Shown here piece after piece: positions 1 through 8,804 of a DNA stretch of 44,292 nt. Made by a program: the position numbers and the translations under genes. This stretch comes from an uncultured Verrucomicrobiota bacterium. GTDB lineage: Bacteria; Verrucomicrobiota; Verrucomicrobiia; Limisphaerales; UBA1096. The stretch is taken from NCBI GenBank assembly GCA_913030945.1, contig CAJWEP010000004.1:1-44292 (forward strand), read 5' to 3'. The stretch's first letter is position 1, and the number at the start of each line of letters is the position of its first letter. The notes under the pieces are model-generated. The model saw only the letters and a program-made list of their open reading frames with translations, made no database searches and was not told the origin of the DNA.

Positions 1-2252
1 TTCCAGTTTTTCACAAAAACGGTGCTTGGCTTCATGCCACTGATCCACTCACCAAATAGTTCGACCGCCGCATAATCGACCGCACCTGAAACCAAGGGCG
101 GCATCTGTCCCCTGCCCCTCCGGTTCAGTCGCTGCAGTAACACCGATTGCTCCGGAACGCCCGGCGACACCAGCATGGCGTTGGCAATGCCGAAGGTGTC
201 GTGCTGAGGCCGCGCCTCAATGAGGCGCATTCGGCGCCGTGAGGTGGTAAGGCCCAACTCCATCATCGAGTTGCCGCCACCAGCCTCGACATGGCAGACC
301 GCACAGTTGATGTGCAGATAGGAACGGGCTCTCTTTTCGAGATCCTCTGAAATATTGTATGGGTTCACCAAGTGTCCTGCAGGCTTGCCACTTCGTTTCG
401 GTGGATTGTTGAACAAACCAATATGGGAAAGCGTGCGCAGTTGGTTATCGGTGATAGAGCCATAATCGCGATTCCGATTCGTGTTGTGGCCAGTGAGGCC
501 TAGCACAAAACCCGCTGCTCGACTATGACAAGCCATACAATCCGCCCGACTTGGGAAAACCCAATTCTGCCGTCGAAATCCGCCCGGTGACTTGGAATCA
601 GCCACGCGAAATGTCGCCTTCGCCCCGTCGCGGGGAATGAGTTCGGCGTCGGTTTGCGCTTCGTTCCACCCATACGAATAGCCGACCCATTCGTTTTGCT
701 GCCGCAACAGAATGCGCGACTCGACGCGGAACTGCTTGGCCAAGCCGCGGTGATCCTCCCGCTCCACGGACAGCGTCTGCACCAGCGCCGAACCGTTGGG
801 GAACGTCCATGGACGGCTTTGGTTGAAACCAACCTGCTCTTCACCTGGAACCGCCATCCAGCGCTCGGCCAAGGCGCCGTCGTTCCAGCCCGGGGCAATC
901 ACCAAGTAACCGATCACGCCCGGCCGCATCTCGTGCGTCTCGGTATTGGCAAACAAGCCTGTATCGCTCAAGCGAGTTGGGAAAGGCAGCGTCCGTTGAA
1001 CTCTGGGCTGCGGCACTATTCGGTAAAAGCCGCTGCCATGATCGACAACCAGCAGGTCGCCCGACCGAGTCGTGGCAAACCCCACGATCGCCAGCGCAGT
1101 ATCGGCAAATTCGCGTTGCGACACGACCTTCTCCCCGTTATGCCTGATGCCCCAGATCTTCCCTGTGTTGTAGTCGCCGTAGACAAAATGCCCGCGTAAA
1201 TCCGGCCACTTGGCCCCGTGGTAAACCACCCCACCCGTGATCGAGCGCGCCTCCGAATGGGGATGCTCCGCCGTCGGCAACGTCAACGGATGCGGGCCAA
1301 GTTTGCGATTGAGGTAAAACGGGTGGCTCCCCTCGTAAACGCTCCAACCGTAGTTCTCCCCGGGACGTATCAAATGCACAGTCTCCCACAGGTCCTGCCC
1401 GTTGTTACCGGCCCAAACCTGCCCAGTCACCGAGTCAACAGTCAATCGCCATGGGTTACGCAGTCCGTAAGCATACAGTTCCGGCCGAGCATCCGGCAGA
1501 TCAACGAACGGATTATCCGGCGGAACAGTGTACGGTTTTTCCTCTGAAGTATGCGCTATGTCGATGCGTAGCACGCTCCCGAGCAGATCATCGAGCGTCT
1601 GTCCGGACAACCATTTGTCAGAGTCGCTCGTGCCGTCGCCAGTGGAAATGTAGAGCATACCGTCGTGCCCGAATGCGATGCCGCCGCCATCGTGCCCACG
1701 GGATGACCACTCTATGATGACATGTTCGCTCTGTAGATCGATCGACAAATCCGGCTGGTGATTGACGACAAAACGCGAAACTCGGTTCCCCTTTTCCCCA
1801 TCGAACTTGTCCGTTTTCAGGTTCGTGAAAAGGTATATGTAACCGTTGTCCGCGTAATTCGGATCAAAACAAAACGAATAGGCGAGACGCCCTCGCAACT
1901 CGATAAGCACCTTTCGCTCCTCCACCATCGGATCGTCTCGAAACGCAACCAACTCAACAGGTTTTCCATTCGACTCGTGCAGCAGCGCGAACAACTGATC
2001 ACTGCCAGGCTCGGGTGCGATGAACATCGGTGCGCGCCAAACTTGATTGGTGTATATCTTCTCGACCGTGTACGGCGGTGGCGTTTCCGGGGTGCCAATA
2101 AGACGCTTGTTCTGCCAAATCTCGCGCTCGGCCAAGCCGAACGGTTTCTCGTCCTGCGCAATCACACCGCCGCCCAAGCCAAGTGACAAGCATGCGGCCA
2201 CAAGCAAAAAACCGGGGGCAGAAGTGAAGTATAACAGGTTCAACCTGGACAT
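1..2252 (-). CDS. PQQ-type sugar dehydrogenase fused to a C-terminal cytochrome c region (partial, 3' end outside window)
   Basis: The minus-strand frame is open from an ATG at 2252 to the window edge: at least 750 residues with no stop codon. A signal peptide (hydrophobic residues about 8-31, then AQDEKP) starts the protein. Residues about 45-430 look like a glucose/sorbosone dehydrogenase beta-propeller, with the typical SRGHDGGGIAFGHDG, YGLRNPWRLT and GENYGWSVYEG segments. The C-terminal part carries two heme c sites, CMACH at about residue 572 (525-539) and CAVCH at about residue 650 (291-305), as in secreted planctomycete/verrucomicrobial dehydrogenases that pass electrons to their own cytochrome. 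An in-frame TAG lies just upstream of the ATG, which supports the start. The substrate cannot be told from sequence. One TTGGCCAA copy lies at 736-743. Confidence 0.85.
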   Translation of the reverse strand, partial: MSRLNLLYFTSAPGFLLVAACLSLGLGGGVIAQDEKPFGLAEREIWQNKRLIGTPETPPPYTVEKIYTNQVWRAPMFIAPEPGSDQLFALLHESNGKPVELVAFRDDPMVEERKVLIELRGRLAYSFCFDPNYADNGYIYLFTNLKTDKFDGEKGNRVSRFVVNHQPDLSIDLQSEHVIIEWSSRGHDGGGIAFGHDGMLYISTGDGTSDSDKWLSGQTLDDLLGSVLRIDIAHTSEEKPYTVPPDNPFVDLPDARPELYAYGLRNPWRLTVDSVTGQVWAGNNGQDLWETVHLIRPGENYGWSVYEGSHPFYLNRKLGPHPLTLPTAEHPHSEARSITGGVVYHGAKWPDLRGHFVYGDYNTGKIWGIRHNGEKVVSQREFADTALAIVGFATTRSGDLLVVDHGSGFYRIVPQPRVQRTLPFPTRLSDTGLFANTETHEMRPGVIGYLVIAPGWNDGALAERWMAVPGEEQVGFNQSRPWTFPNGSALVQTLSVEREDHRGLAKQFRVESRILLRQQNEWVGYSYGWNEAQTDAELIPRDGAKATFRVADSKSPGGFRRQNWVFPSRADCMACHSRAAGFVLGLTGHNTNRNRDYGSITDNQLRTLSHIGLFNNPPKRSGKPAGHLVNPYNISEDLEKRARSYLHINCAVCHVEAGGGNSMMELGLTTSRRRMRLIEARPQHDTFGIANAMLVSPGVPEQSVLLQRLNRRGRGQMPPLVSGAVDYAAVELFGEWISGMKPSTVFVKNW

Positions 2253-2342
2253 GGTTGGAGCAAATCTAATGGGGGCGGCGGCTTGGGGCAAGCAAAGCGC
2301 TTGGCGAAACGGAACTTGTTGGCAACAGTAGCGTCGTCGAAC

Positions 2343-3134
2343 ATGATGCCGCGCATGGAACTGAACGGGAAAAACGCGCTCATTACCGGGGCGAGTCGCG
2401 GCGTCGGCGCAGCGACAGCAATCAAGTTGGCCAAGGCAGGATGCAATGTTGCCATCAATTGCAACCAATCCATCGACCGCGCCAAGCAGGTGGCCGCTCA
2501 ATGCCGTGGCCTCGGCGTGAAAGCCATTGTCGTGCAGGGCGACGTGGCCAGCGATGCCGATTGCCGGCGCATCGCCACCAAATCGGTCGAGGCGCTTGGC
2601 CAACTGGACATCCTGATCAACAATGCCGGCACAACGCGCTTCATCAACTTTCACGATCTGGACAAGGTGAACGACAACGATTGGGAACGCATCCTCGGCG
2701 TGAATCTGAAGGGCCCGTTCCAATGCGCCCGGGCTGCCCGCAAGGCACTCGAAGCCGGCGACGGCGGGGTAATCGTCAACACCGCTAGCGTGGCCGGCAT
2801 CACCGGAGCGGGCAGTTCCATTCCCTACTGCGTGTCCAAAGCCGGTGTAATCAACCTGACGCTTGGCTTGGCACGCACGCTTGGCCCGAAGATTCGCGTC
2901 AATGCGGTCGCGCCAGGCTTCATCGAGGGCGAATGGCTGCAAAGAGGCCTTGGCAATAGCTTCGAATCTGTCCGCAACAAAAAAGCCACCGAAGGACTGC
3001 TGGATGCCGTCAGCACACCCGAGGACATCGCCGACGGCATCCTGTCCATGATCACTTGCGCCAAGGTCACCGGACATATTTTGACCGTGGATACCGGTCA
3101 CACCATCGGCCCTCGCATCGGCTCAGGAATTTGA
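2343..3134 (+). CDS. SDR-family oxidoreductase (FabG-like)
   Basis: This is a classical short-chain dehydrogenase/reductase of about 260 residues. The nucleotide-binding TGASRGVG motif is near the N-terminus, followed by NNAG and the catalytic Ser...Tyr-x-x-x-Lys (NTASVAGI, then YCVSKAG). FabG-like proteins reduce 3-oxoacyl or related carbonyls with NAD(P)H; the real substrate is unknown. In-frame ATGs at 2343, 2346 and 2355 are all possible. The homologous part begins at the last one (MELNGKNALITG), and none has a clear Shine-Dalgarno. The frame stays open upstream to a TTG at 2283, but that stretch is made of degenerate copies of the window-wide CTTGGCCAAG repeat and is probably untranslated. 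It contains TTGGCCAA at 2427 and 2596. It is divergent from the upstream dehydrogenase and convergent with scpA. Confidence 0.88.
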   Translation: MMPRMELNGKNALITGASRGVGAATAIKLAKAGCNVAINCNQSIDRAKQVAAQCRGLGVKAIVVQGDVASDADCRRIATKSVEALGQLDILINNAGTTRFINFHDLDKVNDNDWERILGVNLKGPFQCARAARKALEAGDGGVIVNTASVAGITGAGSSIPYCVSKAGVINLTLGLARTLGPKIRVNAVAPGFIEGEWLQRGLGNSFESVRNKKATEGLLDAVSTPEDIADGILSMITCAKVTGHILTVDTGHTIGPRIGSGI

Positions 3135-3202
3135 GCAAACCAAAACCCGAAAAGACAGATCGTCTGGAGAAATGGAAGCTGATGGCGTTGGATAATCGCA
3201 AC

Positions 3203-3254
3203 TTGATGGAGCATTTCCCGCGCTCAATTCGGTCGCAATAATAGGACCATCAAG
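3203..3254. repeat. Inverted repeat between convergent SDR gene and scpA
   Basis: CTTGATGG at 3203-3210 is matched by its reverse complement CCATCAAG at 3247-3254, with a 36-base loop. It sits in the 130-bp gap between two convergent genes, where a shared transcription end is expected. There is no T-run, so a factor-independent terminator is not supported. No gene is seen in the gap. Confidence 0.25.
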
Positions 3255-3264
3255 GCTGGGGCAA

Positions 3265-4446
3265 TTAAAACACCACCAAACAGAGAAGTACCGTCACGAT
3301 AAAGAGAATCACGGCCGCAATCACGCGATCCCTCGTGGGGAAATCGAGGTTCAACTCGGCCGTCCAAGGCTTGGGCCGATTGCGCTTGGCCAAGCGCTTG
3401 GCGTCACCTCGGCCAACGTCGGTGGCCAACGGCAACTCGCGAAGATTGGGGTCATCGTACGGCTCCTCCTCCGGCTCGTCCGGCGGAGTGAAGGTCAGCG
3501 GCTCGTCTGTCTTGTGCGCCAGTTCGCCGACCTCCATGGTCAGCGCCTCGCCCGGCTCCGCAACCATGACCTCCAGGCTGGCCGTCTTTGAGGCAGTCTT
3601 GCCATCCAGCGCCTCTTGGTCATCTTCGATTCCCGAGTGGGCGGCGGAGAAACCGACCGACTCGGGCTTGCCCGATTTTGTGGATTCGCCACTCTTCCGC
3701 CTCTCATTCAGCGGCGGTTGCGCCAACTCGATTTCCCCGAAGCTTTTCCCCTGAATAGCGATCAACTGCTTAAGCTTGGCCAGTTCGAGCACGGCAAGAA
3801 ACGTCGTGATGACCTCGAGCCGGCTCCCGGCTGACTCGAATAACTCAACGAACGGAATGGTTTCTCGCTTCGAAAGGATGCCCCGAATAAGGGCGATCTT
3901 CTCAGTGACCGTCCATCGGTCGGCAATGATCTCCCCTGTTTTGTCAGCGCGTTGTTTTTCGGTTTCCTCAAACTGCCTAAGCACCTGGTTCACGGCGTCG
4001 ATGAGGTCGAAAATAGACGCCTCTCTTGCCGATTGCGGCGGTAGTGGCGGCACTTTCGGCTTGGCCCCCTGCCGCTCAAAACTCTGCTCCCGCTCCCACT
4101 CCATCCGCCGGAAATCGTCTGCGGCATCCTTGAATTTCCGGTACTCGACGAGCTGGCGGATCAGGTCCCAGCGCGGATCCTCTTCTTCGTCCTCTTCAGA
4201 AATCACCTGTTGGTCGACCGGGAGCAATTCCTTGCTCTTGATGTACATGAGCGTAGAGGCCATCACGATGAACTCGCCGGCGAGGTGGAGGTCGAACTGT
4301 TTCATCAGCTCGATGTACTCGCAAAACTGATCGGCCAGCTTGACCATGTCCACCTCGTAAATGTCGACTTCCTCCTTGCGGACGAGATGCAGCAGGAGGT
4401 CCAGTGGGCCCTCGAACACTTCAAACTGGTACCGCAACTCACTCAT
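3265..4446 (-). CDS. scpA: ScpA, segregation and condensation protein A, with C-terminal membrane segment
   Basis: The N-terminal part is a typical ScpA kleisin: FEGPLDLLLHLVRKEEVDI, then the acidic linker after about residue 85 and a C-terminal winged-helix-like part ending near residue 230. ScpA bridges the SMC heads in the chromosome-condensing SMC-ScpAB complex. The family is usually about 240-280 residues and soluble; this one is 393. The extra part is a low-complexity, acidic, Pro/Glu-rich linker, a basic AKRLAKRNRPK patch encoded by a 16-bp copy of the window's palindromic repeat, and a strongly hydrophobic terminal segment (about 372-393) that looks like a single membrane helix. The start ATG overlaps the upstream phosphoesterase stop (ATGA at 4443-4446). 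No scpB lies beside it. Confidence 0.9.
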   Translation of the reverse strand: MSELRYQFEVFEGPLDLLLHLVRKEEVDIYEVDMVKLADQFCEYIELMKQFDLHLAGEFIVMASTLMYIKSKELLPVDQQVISEEDEEEDPRWDLIRQLVEYRKFKDAADDFRRMEWEREQSFERQGAKPKVPPLPPQSAREASIFDLIDAVNQVLRQFEETEKQRADKTGEIIADRWTVTEKIALIRGILSKRETIPFVELFESAGSRLEVITTFLAVLELAKLKQLIAIQGKSFGEIELAQPPLNERRKSGESTKSGKPESVGFSAAHSGIEDDQEALDGKTASKTASLEVMVAEPGEALTMEVGELAHKTDEPLTFTPPDEPEEEPYDDPNLRELPLATDVGRGDAKRLAKRNRPKPWTAELNLDFPTRDRVIAAVILFIVTVLLCLVVF

Positions 4447-5945
4447 TGGCCTGCCGTAAGAAATTCGAGGATGGGAACAGCCTGATAGACAACCCGCAGT
4501 TTCCAGTCGGTGAACGCATCGCCGATGGTCAGGACACCGTACGTGTCGAACTTGTAACTGTTGCCGCGGCCGTAGTAGCTATCTGGCGCAACGTTGAAGG
4601 TCCACACGGAGCCGTCCTTCAGCAGCCGCTCGGCACCATGCTCCAGTTTGCACTTGCTGCGAAGGACAGCCGCCGTGGCGTTGGCCTTGGCCAGGCTATC
4701 ATGCTCGTGCCAGTGCCGGAAAAGGCCGTTGCCGGCGACCAGGCGCCGCATCATCGGGTTGACCGCAGACGAATGTTGGTGCGCCCGGAAGACGCCCCGC
4801 AGCCGGGCCGTCGCACCGGCAGAGGCGTCGAGCACGATCCGCGTTCCGGCCTTGCCGTACACGTACCCGCGCCCCTCCATGTAGCCCAAACCCGGCTCGC
4901 CAGCAAACACGGTGAAGTCGTTCCACATGAAGCCGTTGATCATCGGTGACATCGGCGCAAGCGGCGTGTAGTCCCGGATCGTGGTTTTCAGGAAATCCCG
5001 ACGTGTGAGATCGGCCGTGTCAAGCAGGCCCGGGTGCTCCACTAAAAAAGTGCCGCCGGTCATCTGGCCGAGCAGTTGGTACGCGACCGCCGGCCTGGCA
5101 TCAAGCAATGCGCCTGGCAGGTAGCCCGGCTCCATGCCGCCGTGGTTGCACTGGAGAAAATCCGCGCCGCTGCCGACGTAAATCACCACCGGGAAAAAAT
5201 CGTACAGCCGGCCGATCAGCGCCGGGTTGAACCGTTTCGCGTATTTCTTCTGGCACTCGGCGAGAAACCCGTAGGTGGGAATCATCTGCACGTCCTCGTG
5301 ATTACCGCGAGCCATGAACACCCGCTCTGGGTTGGCCAGCTTGAGCCGCAGCAGCGTGTAAAGCACCTCGATGCCGTAGTTGCCGCGATCCGTGTAGTCG
5401 CCGAGGAACACCAAGTAACGGTTCGGCTTGGCCAAGCGAAAGCCTTCCAGCGTGCCAACCTGGTTGAGCGAATCAAGCATGGCGATGAACGAGTGAATGT
5501 CGCCGTGAAAATCGCCGTGAAAGATCACCTCACTGCCGGGCGGCACCTGCAGCTTTTGGGCGAACGGCTGAAACGGAATCGGCGGCTTCAGGAAATAGGC
5601 GCGGTTGGTGTTGAAAAACTCGTCCGCCTTGGGCTTGCCACCGACCCAGTTTGCAGTGGGACTCATCGAGCCGGTCTTGAACGACTCGAACGCCGCCCGC
5701 AAAGCGCTGTCTACCTCCGCAAACGAAGGCAGCGCCGTCTGGAGCTTGGCCGTTCCCGCTTGACCAAGCAGCATACGGTTGCTGGGAAGCTTGGCACAGG
5801 CGGCTCGCCATTGAGCGAATTCGGGATACTTGGCAGACCGATAGGGATTCCCGTCCGCCGGGACGGTTTGTGCCAAGCCAAGCACTAGCAATAACAATAG
5901 CGCCTGGCCAATCGGTTTCCGGGGGTGACTTCTCCTTGGTCGCAT
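4443..5945 (-). CDS. Exported metallophosphoesterase (PPP Ser/Thr phosphatase-like)
   Basis: This 500-residue protein carries the calcineurin-like metal-binding motifs in order: GDFHGD (144-149), GDYTDRG (182-188), GNHED (214-218), NHGG further on and a late FRAHQH. The order and spacing match the PPP serine/threonine phosphatase family, but the family also includes other phosphoesterases. The start was chosen at MRPRRSHPRK, which begins a clear signal peptide (positive N-region, Leu-rich core, about 30 residues), so the protein should be exported. Longer in-frame starts exist upstream but run into the divergent propeller gene. Its stop overlaps the scpA start by ATGA, which implies translational coupling to scpA. 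It holds TTGGCCAA at 5428-5435, read as RLAKP. Confidence 0.82.
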   Translation of the reverse strand: MRPRRSHPRKPIGQALLLLLVLGLAQTVPADGNPYRSAKYPEFAQWRAACAKLPSNRMLLGQAGTAKLQTALPSFAEVDSALRAAFESFKTGSMSPTANWVGGKPKADEFFNTNRAYFLKPPIPFQPFAQKLQVPPGSEVIFHGDFHGDIHSFIAMLDSLNQVGTLEGFRLAKPNRYLVFLGDYTDRGNYGIEVLYTLLRLKLANPERVFMARGNHEDVQMIPTYGFLAECQKKYAKRFNPALIGRLYDFFPVVIYVGSGADFLQCNHGGMEPGYLPGALLDARPAVAYQLLGQMTGGTFLVEHPGLLDTADLTRRDFLKTTIRDYTPLAPMSPMINGFMWNDFTVFAGEPGLGYMEGRGYVYGKAGTRIVLDASAGATARLRGVFRAHQHSSAVNPMMRRLVAGNGLFRHWHEHDSLAKANATAAVLRSKCKLEHGAERLLKDGSVWTFNVAPDSYYGRGNSYKFDTYGVLTIGDAFTDWKLRVVYQAVPILEFLTAGQ

Positions 5946-6054
5946 CTTCCAGCCGGTCTCAAAAAGAGTGCGCCCGCCGAGTCGCCCATTCAAGGCAAAA
6001 GGAAAGCATTGCGCCATCCCGCCGTACCGCCTAGCTTTTGCCGAACTGTTCGTC

Positions 6055-7320
6055 ATGAAAACTGGAATATTCCAAAGAATAATCAAAATTTGGACGGTTC
6101 CCTTGGCCGCGTTATTCGGTGCTTTGAGTATCTCGGCCAGTGACTGGCCCCAGTGGCGCGGCCCCACCTCGAACGGGCACGTGGCCAAGGGCGATCCACT
6201 CCCCAGCAAACTGGGCGATTCGCCCAGGATTCTCTGGCGCATCAAGACCGGCCCCGGCCATTCCGCGCCGGCGACACAGGGCAACCTGCTAGCCGTCTCC
6301 GAGGAACAGGGCGACACCGAGGTGCTGCGCCTCCTCGACAAGCGCACCGGCAGGCAACTCTGGAAAACGGCCTACGGCCAGACATATGAGGACGAATACG
6401 GCGCCGGGCCGCGCTGCGCGCCGCTGTTCGACGGCGACCGAATTTACGTCCAGACCTGCCGCGGCGAACTGAGCTGCTTCAGCACCCGGGATGGCTCCAG
6501 GATTTGGGGTGTCGATTACCAGTCCCGATTCAAAGTCAAGTGGATCAAAAACAAAAAACAAAACGAGGCCGCTGCCGCGCGCCGGGGCTACAGCGGCACG
6601 CCGTTGATCGATGGAGATCACCTGATCTGCTCGGTGGGCGGCGTCCCCGGGACCGGCGTCGTCTGTTTCGACAAGTTCACCGGCGATGTTGTGTGGAAAT
6701 CGCAGGATGACCTAGCCAGCTTTGCCAGCCCGTTGATCACCACGCTCGCGGGCCGGCGACAGTTCGTCACGCTCGGCGCCGAGAGGCTCTTCGGCGTGGA
6801 CACCAAAACCGGCGAACTGCTCTGGAACCTGCCGTTCCCCACGCTTTATTTTCGAAATGTCGTCACGCCTATCGCCGCCGGCAACAGCGTGATCGCCGCC
6901 TCCCACTCCGAGGGCATGCTCTGCATGGGCGGCAACGGCAACGCCGGTGAAGCCGTTCGCAGGTGGAAGGATGCCAAGCTCAAGATCAACCTCGCCACGC
7001 CGGTCGTCGTGGGTGGCAGCCTGTACGGCTTCGCCGAGAAGGACCGGTTCATCTGTGTCGATACCGCCAGCGGCAGGCTGAACTGGGAGGAGCGCGGCTT
7101 CGGCAAATTTTACGCCTCAACGCTGACGGACGGCAAGCGACTGCTTGTGCTCGGCCAAATGGGCGAACTGATCCTGCTCAATCCCAACCCGGGGGAATAC
7201 GAGGAACTGGACCGGGTGCAGGTCTGCGGCAAAACCTGGAGCTTCCCGGCCTACTCCGGCGGCCGGCTCTTCGTCCGCGACCAGAAAACCCTCCAGTGCC
7301 TCCAACTCACCGGCGAATAA
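6055..7320 (+). CDS. Secreted PQQ-repeat beta-propeller protein
   Basis: The 421-residue protein starts MKTGIFQRIIKIW, with a signal peptide ending near ISAS, followed by DWPQWRGP. That opening is characteristic of the PQQ-binding-like propeller proteins common in planctomycetes and Verrucomicrobia. Repeated blades are visible (for example LLDKRTGRQLWKT, CFDKFTGDVVWKS, GVDTKTGELLWNL, CVDTASGRLNWEE), each with the G-x-x-x-W signature. These proteins are distantly related to BamB and to quinoprotein dehydrogenases, but no catalytic residues for PQQ chemistry can be identified, so the role is unassigned. The ATG at 6055 shares bases with the reverse-strand CAT of an alternative start of the divergent phosphoesterase. 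Its stop is followed at once by the tandem palindrome array. Confidence 0.8.
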   Translation: MKTGIFQRIIKIWTVPLAALFGALSISASDWPQWRGPTSNGHVAKGDPLPSKLGDSPRILWRIKTGPGHSAPATQGNLLAVSEEQGDTEVLRLLDKRTGRQLWKTAYGQTYEDEYGAGPRCAPLFDGDRIYVQTCRGELSCFSTRDGSRIWGVDYQSRFKVKWIKNKKQNEAAAARRGYSGTPLIDGDHLICSVGGVPGTGVVCFDKFTGDVVWKSQDDLASFASPLITTLAGRRQFVTLGAERLFGVDTKTGELLWNLPFPTLYFRNVVTPIAAGNSVIAASHSEGMLCMGGNGNAGEAVRRWKDAKLKINLATPVVVGGSLYGFAEKDRFICVDTASGRLNWEERGFGKFYASTLTDGKRLLVLGQMGELILLNPNPGEYEELDRVQVCGKTWSFPAYSGGRLFVRDQKTLQCLQLTGE

Positions 7321-7324
7321 CGCA

Positions 7325-7356
7325 CTTGGCCAAACGCTTGGCCAAACGCTTGGCCA
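7325..7356. repeat. Tandem TTGGCCAA palindromes filling a convergent intergenic gap
   Basis: Three copies of the 10-bp core sit at exact 12-bp spacing: TTGGCCAA at 7326-7333 and 7338-7345, and TTGGCCAT at 7350-7357, separated by ACGC-type linkers. They occupy nearly all of the 39 bases between the stop codon of the + propeller gene (7320) and the stop codon of the - oxidoreductase gene (7360). Each unit is self-complementary, and pairs of units could also fold together. There is no T-run, so a standard terminator is not supported. This is the densest cluster of the window-wide repeat. Confidence 0.85.
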
Positions 7357-7359
7357 TTG

Positions 7360-8715
7360 TCAGACCGTGTCCGGCGTGGGGTGGATCCACGGGACGGTGT
7401 AGGGGCGGCTGAGGAGCCGGTTGGCCTCGGGGTCGCCAATGACGGTGTGGTTTTCCGGATCCCACCGCAGGGTGCGGCCACCAAGCTTCTGCGACAGGTT
7501 GGCCAGAATGCAGCTAACGCTGGAAATGTGGCCCTGCTTGATGTCGGCGACCGGGCGACTGCGCTTGGCCACGGCATTGAGGAAATCGATCATGTGCACG
7601 CGAACAGCCGGGGCGACGTGCCGCTCGAGCGCCTTCTCGGTTTTGTCCTCGGGGTACTCCTCCAATTCCATCTTGACGTCGCGATGAACCGGCTTGGCCT
7701 CGCCGCCGCGCGGGATGAAGTCGTAGCTGTTGACGCTCAGCTTTAGTGTGCCCTTGTCGCCGTAGAGGAAGGCCGCCCACGGATAGTCGGGATCAGGCGC
7801 GTGCCCCCAGGCACGGTGCTGCCAGACGACCTGCAGGTCGTCGAAGTCGAAGCACGCCGTCTGCGTGTCGGTGGTGTTGGCCTTGGTCTGCTTGTCAACG
7901 AGAATACCGCCCTGCGACACGACGCTGCTCGGCCAGCCGAGATCGAGCATCCAACGGACCGTGTCGAGCATGTGCACGCACATGTCGCCGACGATGCCGT
8001 TGCTGTACTCCATGAACGCACGCCAGCCGCGCGGGTGGCAAAGCTCGTTGAACGGGCGACTCGGCGCGGGACCGCTCCACATGTCATAATCGAGATTCGC
8101 TGGCGGCGGGCTGTTGGCCGGGTTGCTGCGGTTGCGCATGTGGTAGTAGCAGCATACTTCCGCGTGGGCGACCTTGCCGAGCAGGCCCTTGGCGACGATC
8201 TGCTCTCGAGCCTCCATGAGATGCGGCGTGCTGCGGCGCTGCGTGCCGACCTGCACAACGCGATTGTATTTTCGAGCCGCAGCGAGCATCGCCTGGCTCT
8301 CGACCACGTCGATGCTGGTCGGCTTCTGCACGTACACGTCGCATCCGGCCTGGACGGCGGCGATCATCGGCAGCGCGTGCCAGTGGTCCGGCGTGGCGAT
8401 GAGCACGAGATCGAGCTTGTTTTCTTTCAGCAACTCCTGGTAGTCGCCGTAGGTCTTGGGTCGGTTGCCGGACTTTTGCCGCTTGGCCACCATGTCGACC
8501 GCCTCGGAAAGCATCGTGCTGTCGACGTCGCACAACGCCACCACATCGACGGGGGCAACCTGAATGAGCCGGAACAGGTCAATCTTGCCGTACCACCCGG
8601 TGCCAATCAGTGCGACACGCTTGATCGGCCCGCTGGCGATGTCGGCCGCGGTCGTGGCGATGGAAGAGTAAGCCAGACCAGCCGCGCTGGTTCCCAGAAA
8701 AGTTCGACGGTTCAC
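7360..8715 (-). CDS. Tat-exported Gfo/Idh/MocA-family oxidoreductase
   Basis: The 451-residue protein begins MNRRTFLGTSAAGLAYSS, a twin-arginine signal, so it is probably exported folded with its NAD(P) cofactor. The Rossmann motif follows (VALIGTGWYG), then VALCDVD, LIATPDHWH and VQKPTSID, where the family usually has EKP. The lid/C-terminal domain includes the GIVGDMCVHMLDTVRWML segment. Family members oxidise or reduce sugars and sugar derivatives; substrate is unknown. Such Tat-exported paralogues are abundant in planctomycetes and Verrucomicrobia. It is convergent with the propeller gene and divergent from the phosphatase gene at 8805. Confidence 0.88.
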   Translation of the reverse strand: MNRRTFLGTSAAGLAYSSIATTAADIASGPIKRVALIGTGWYGKIDLFRLIQVAPVDVVALCDVDSTMLSEAVDMVAKRQKSGNRPKTYGDYQELLKENKLDLVLIATPDHWHALPMIAAVQAGCDVYVQKPTSIDVVESQAMLAAARKYNRVVQVGTQRRSTPHLMEAREQIVAKGLLGKVAHAEVCCYYHMRNRSNPANSPPPANLDYDMWSGPAPSRPFNELCHPRGWRAFMEYSNGIVGDMCVHMLDTVRWMLDLGWPSSVVSQGGILVDKQTKANTTDTQTACFDFDDLQVVWQHRAWGHAPDPDYPWAAFLYGDKGTLKLSVNSYDFIPRGGEAKPVHRDVKMELEEYPEDKTEKALERHVAPAVRVHMIDFLNAVAKRSRPVADIKQGHISSVSCILANLSQKLGGRTLRWDPENHTVIGDPEANRLLSRPYTVPWIHPTPDTV

Positions 8716-8804
8716 GCGCGTGGTTTAACCACTCGGGCATGCAAACTCAAGCTTGCCCATACACCGGATTGCCCTTGGCCAGGCGGGCGGATAAGCTGCC
8801 GCCC

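Noticed and set aside
3056-3241. Small + strand ORF between the SDR gene and scpA
   Set aside because: It mostly overlaps the SDR end in another frame; no start signal or recognisable product.
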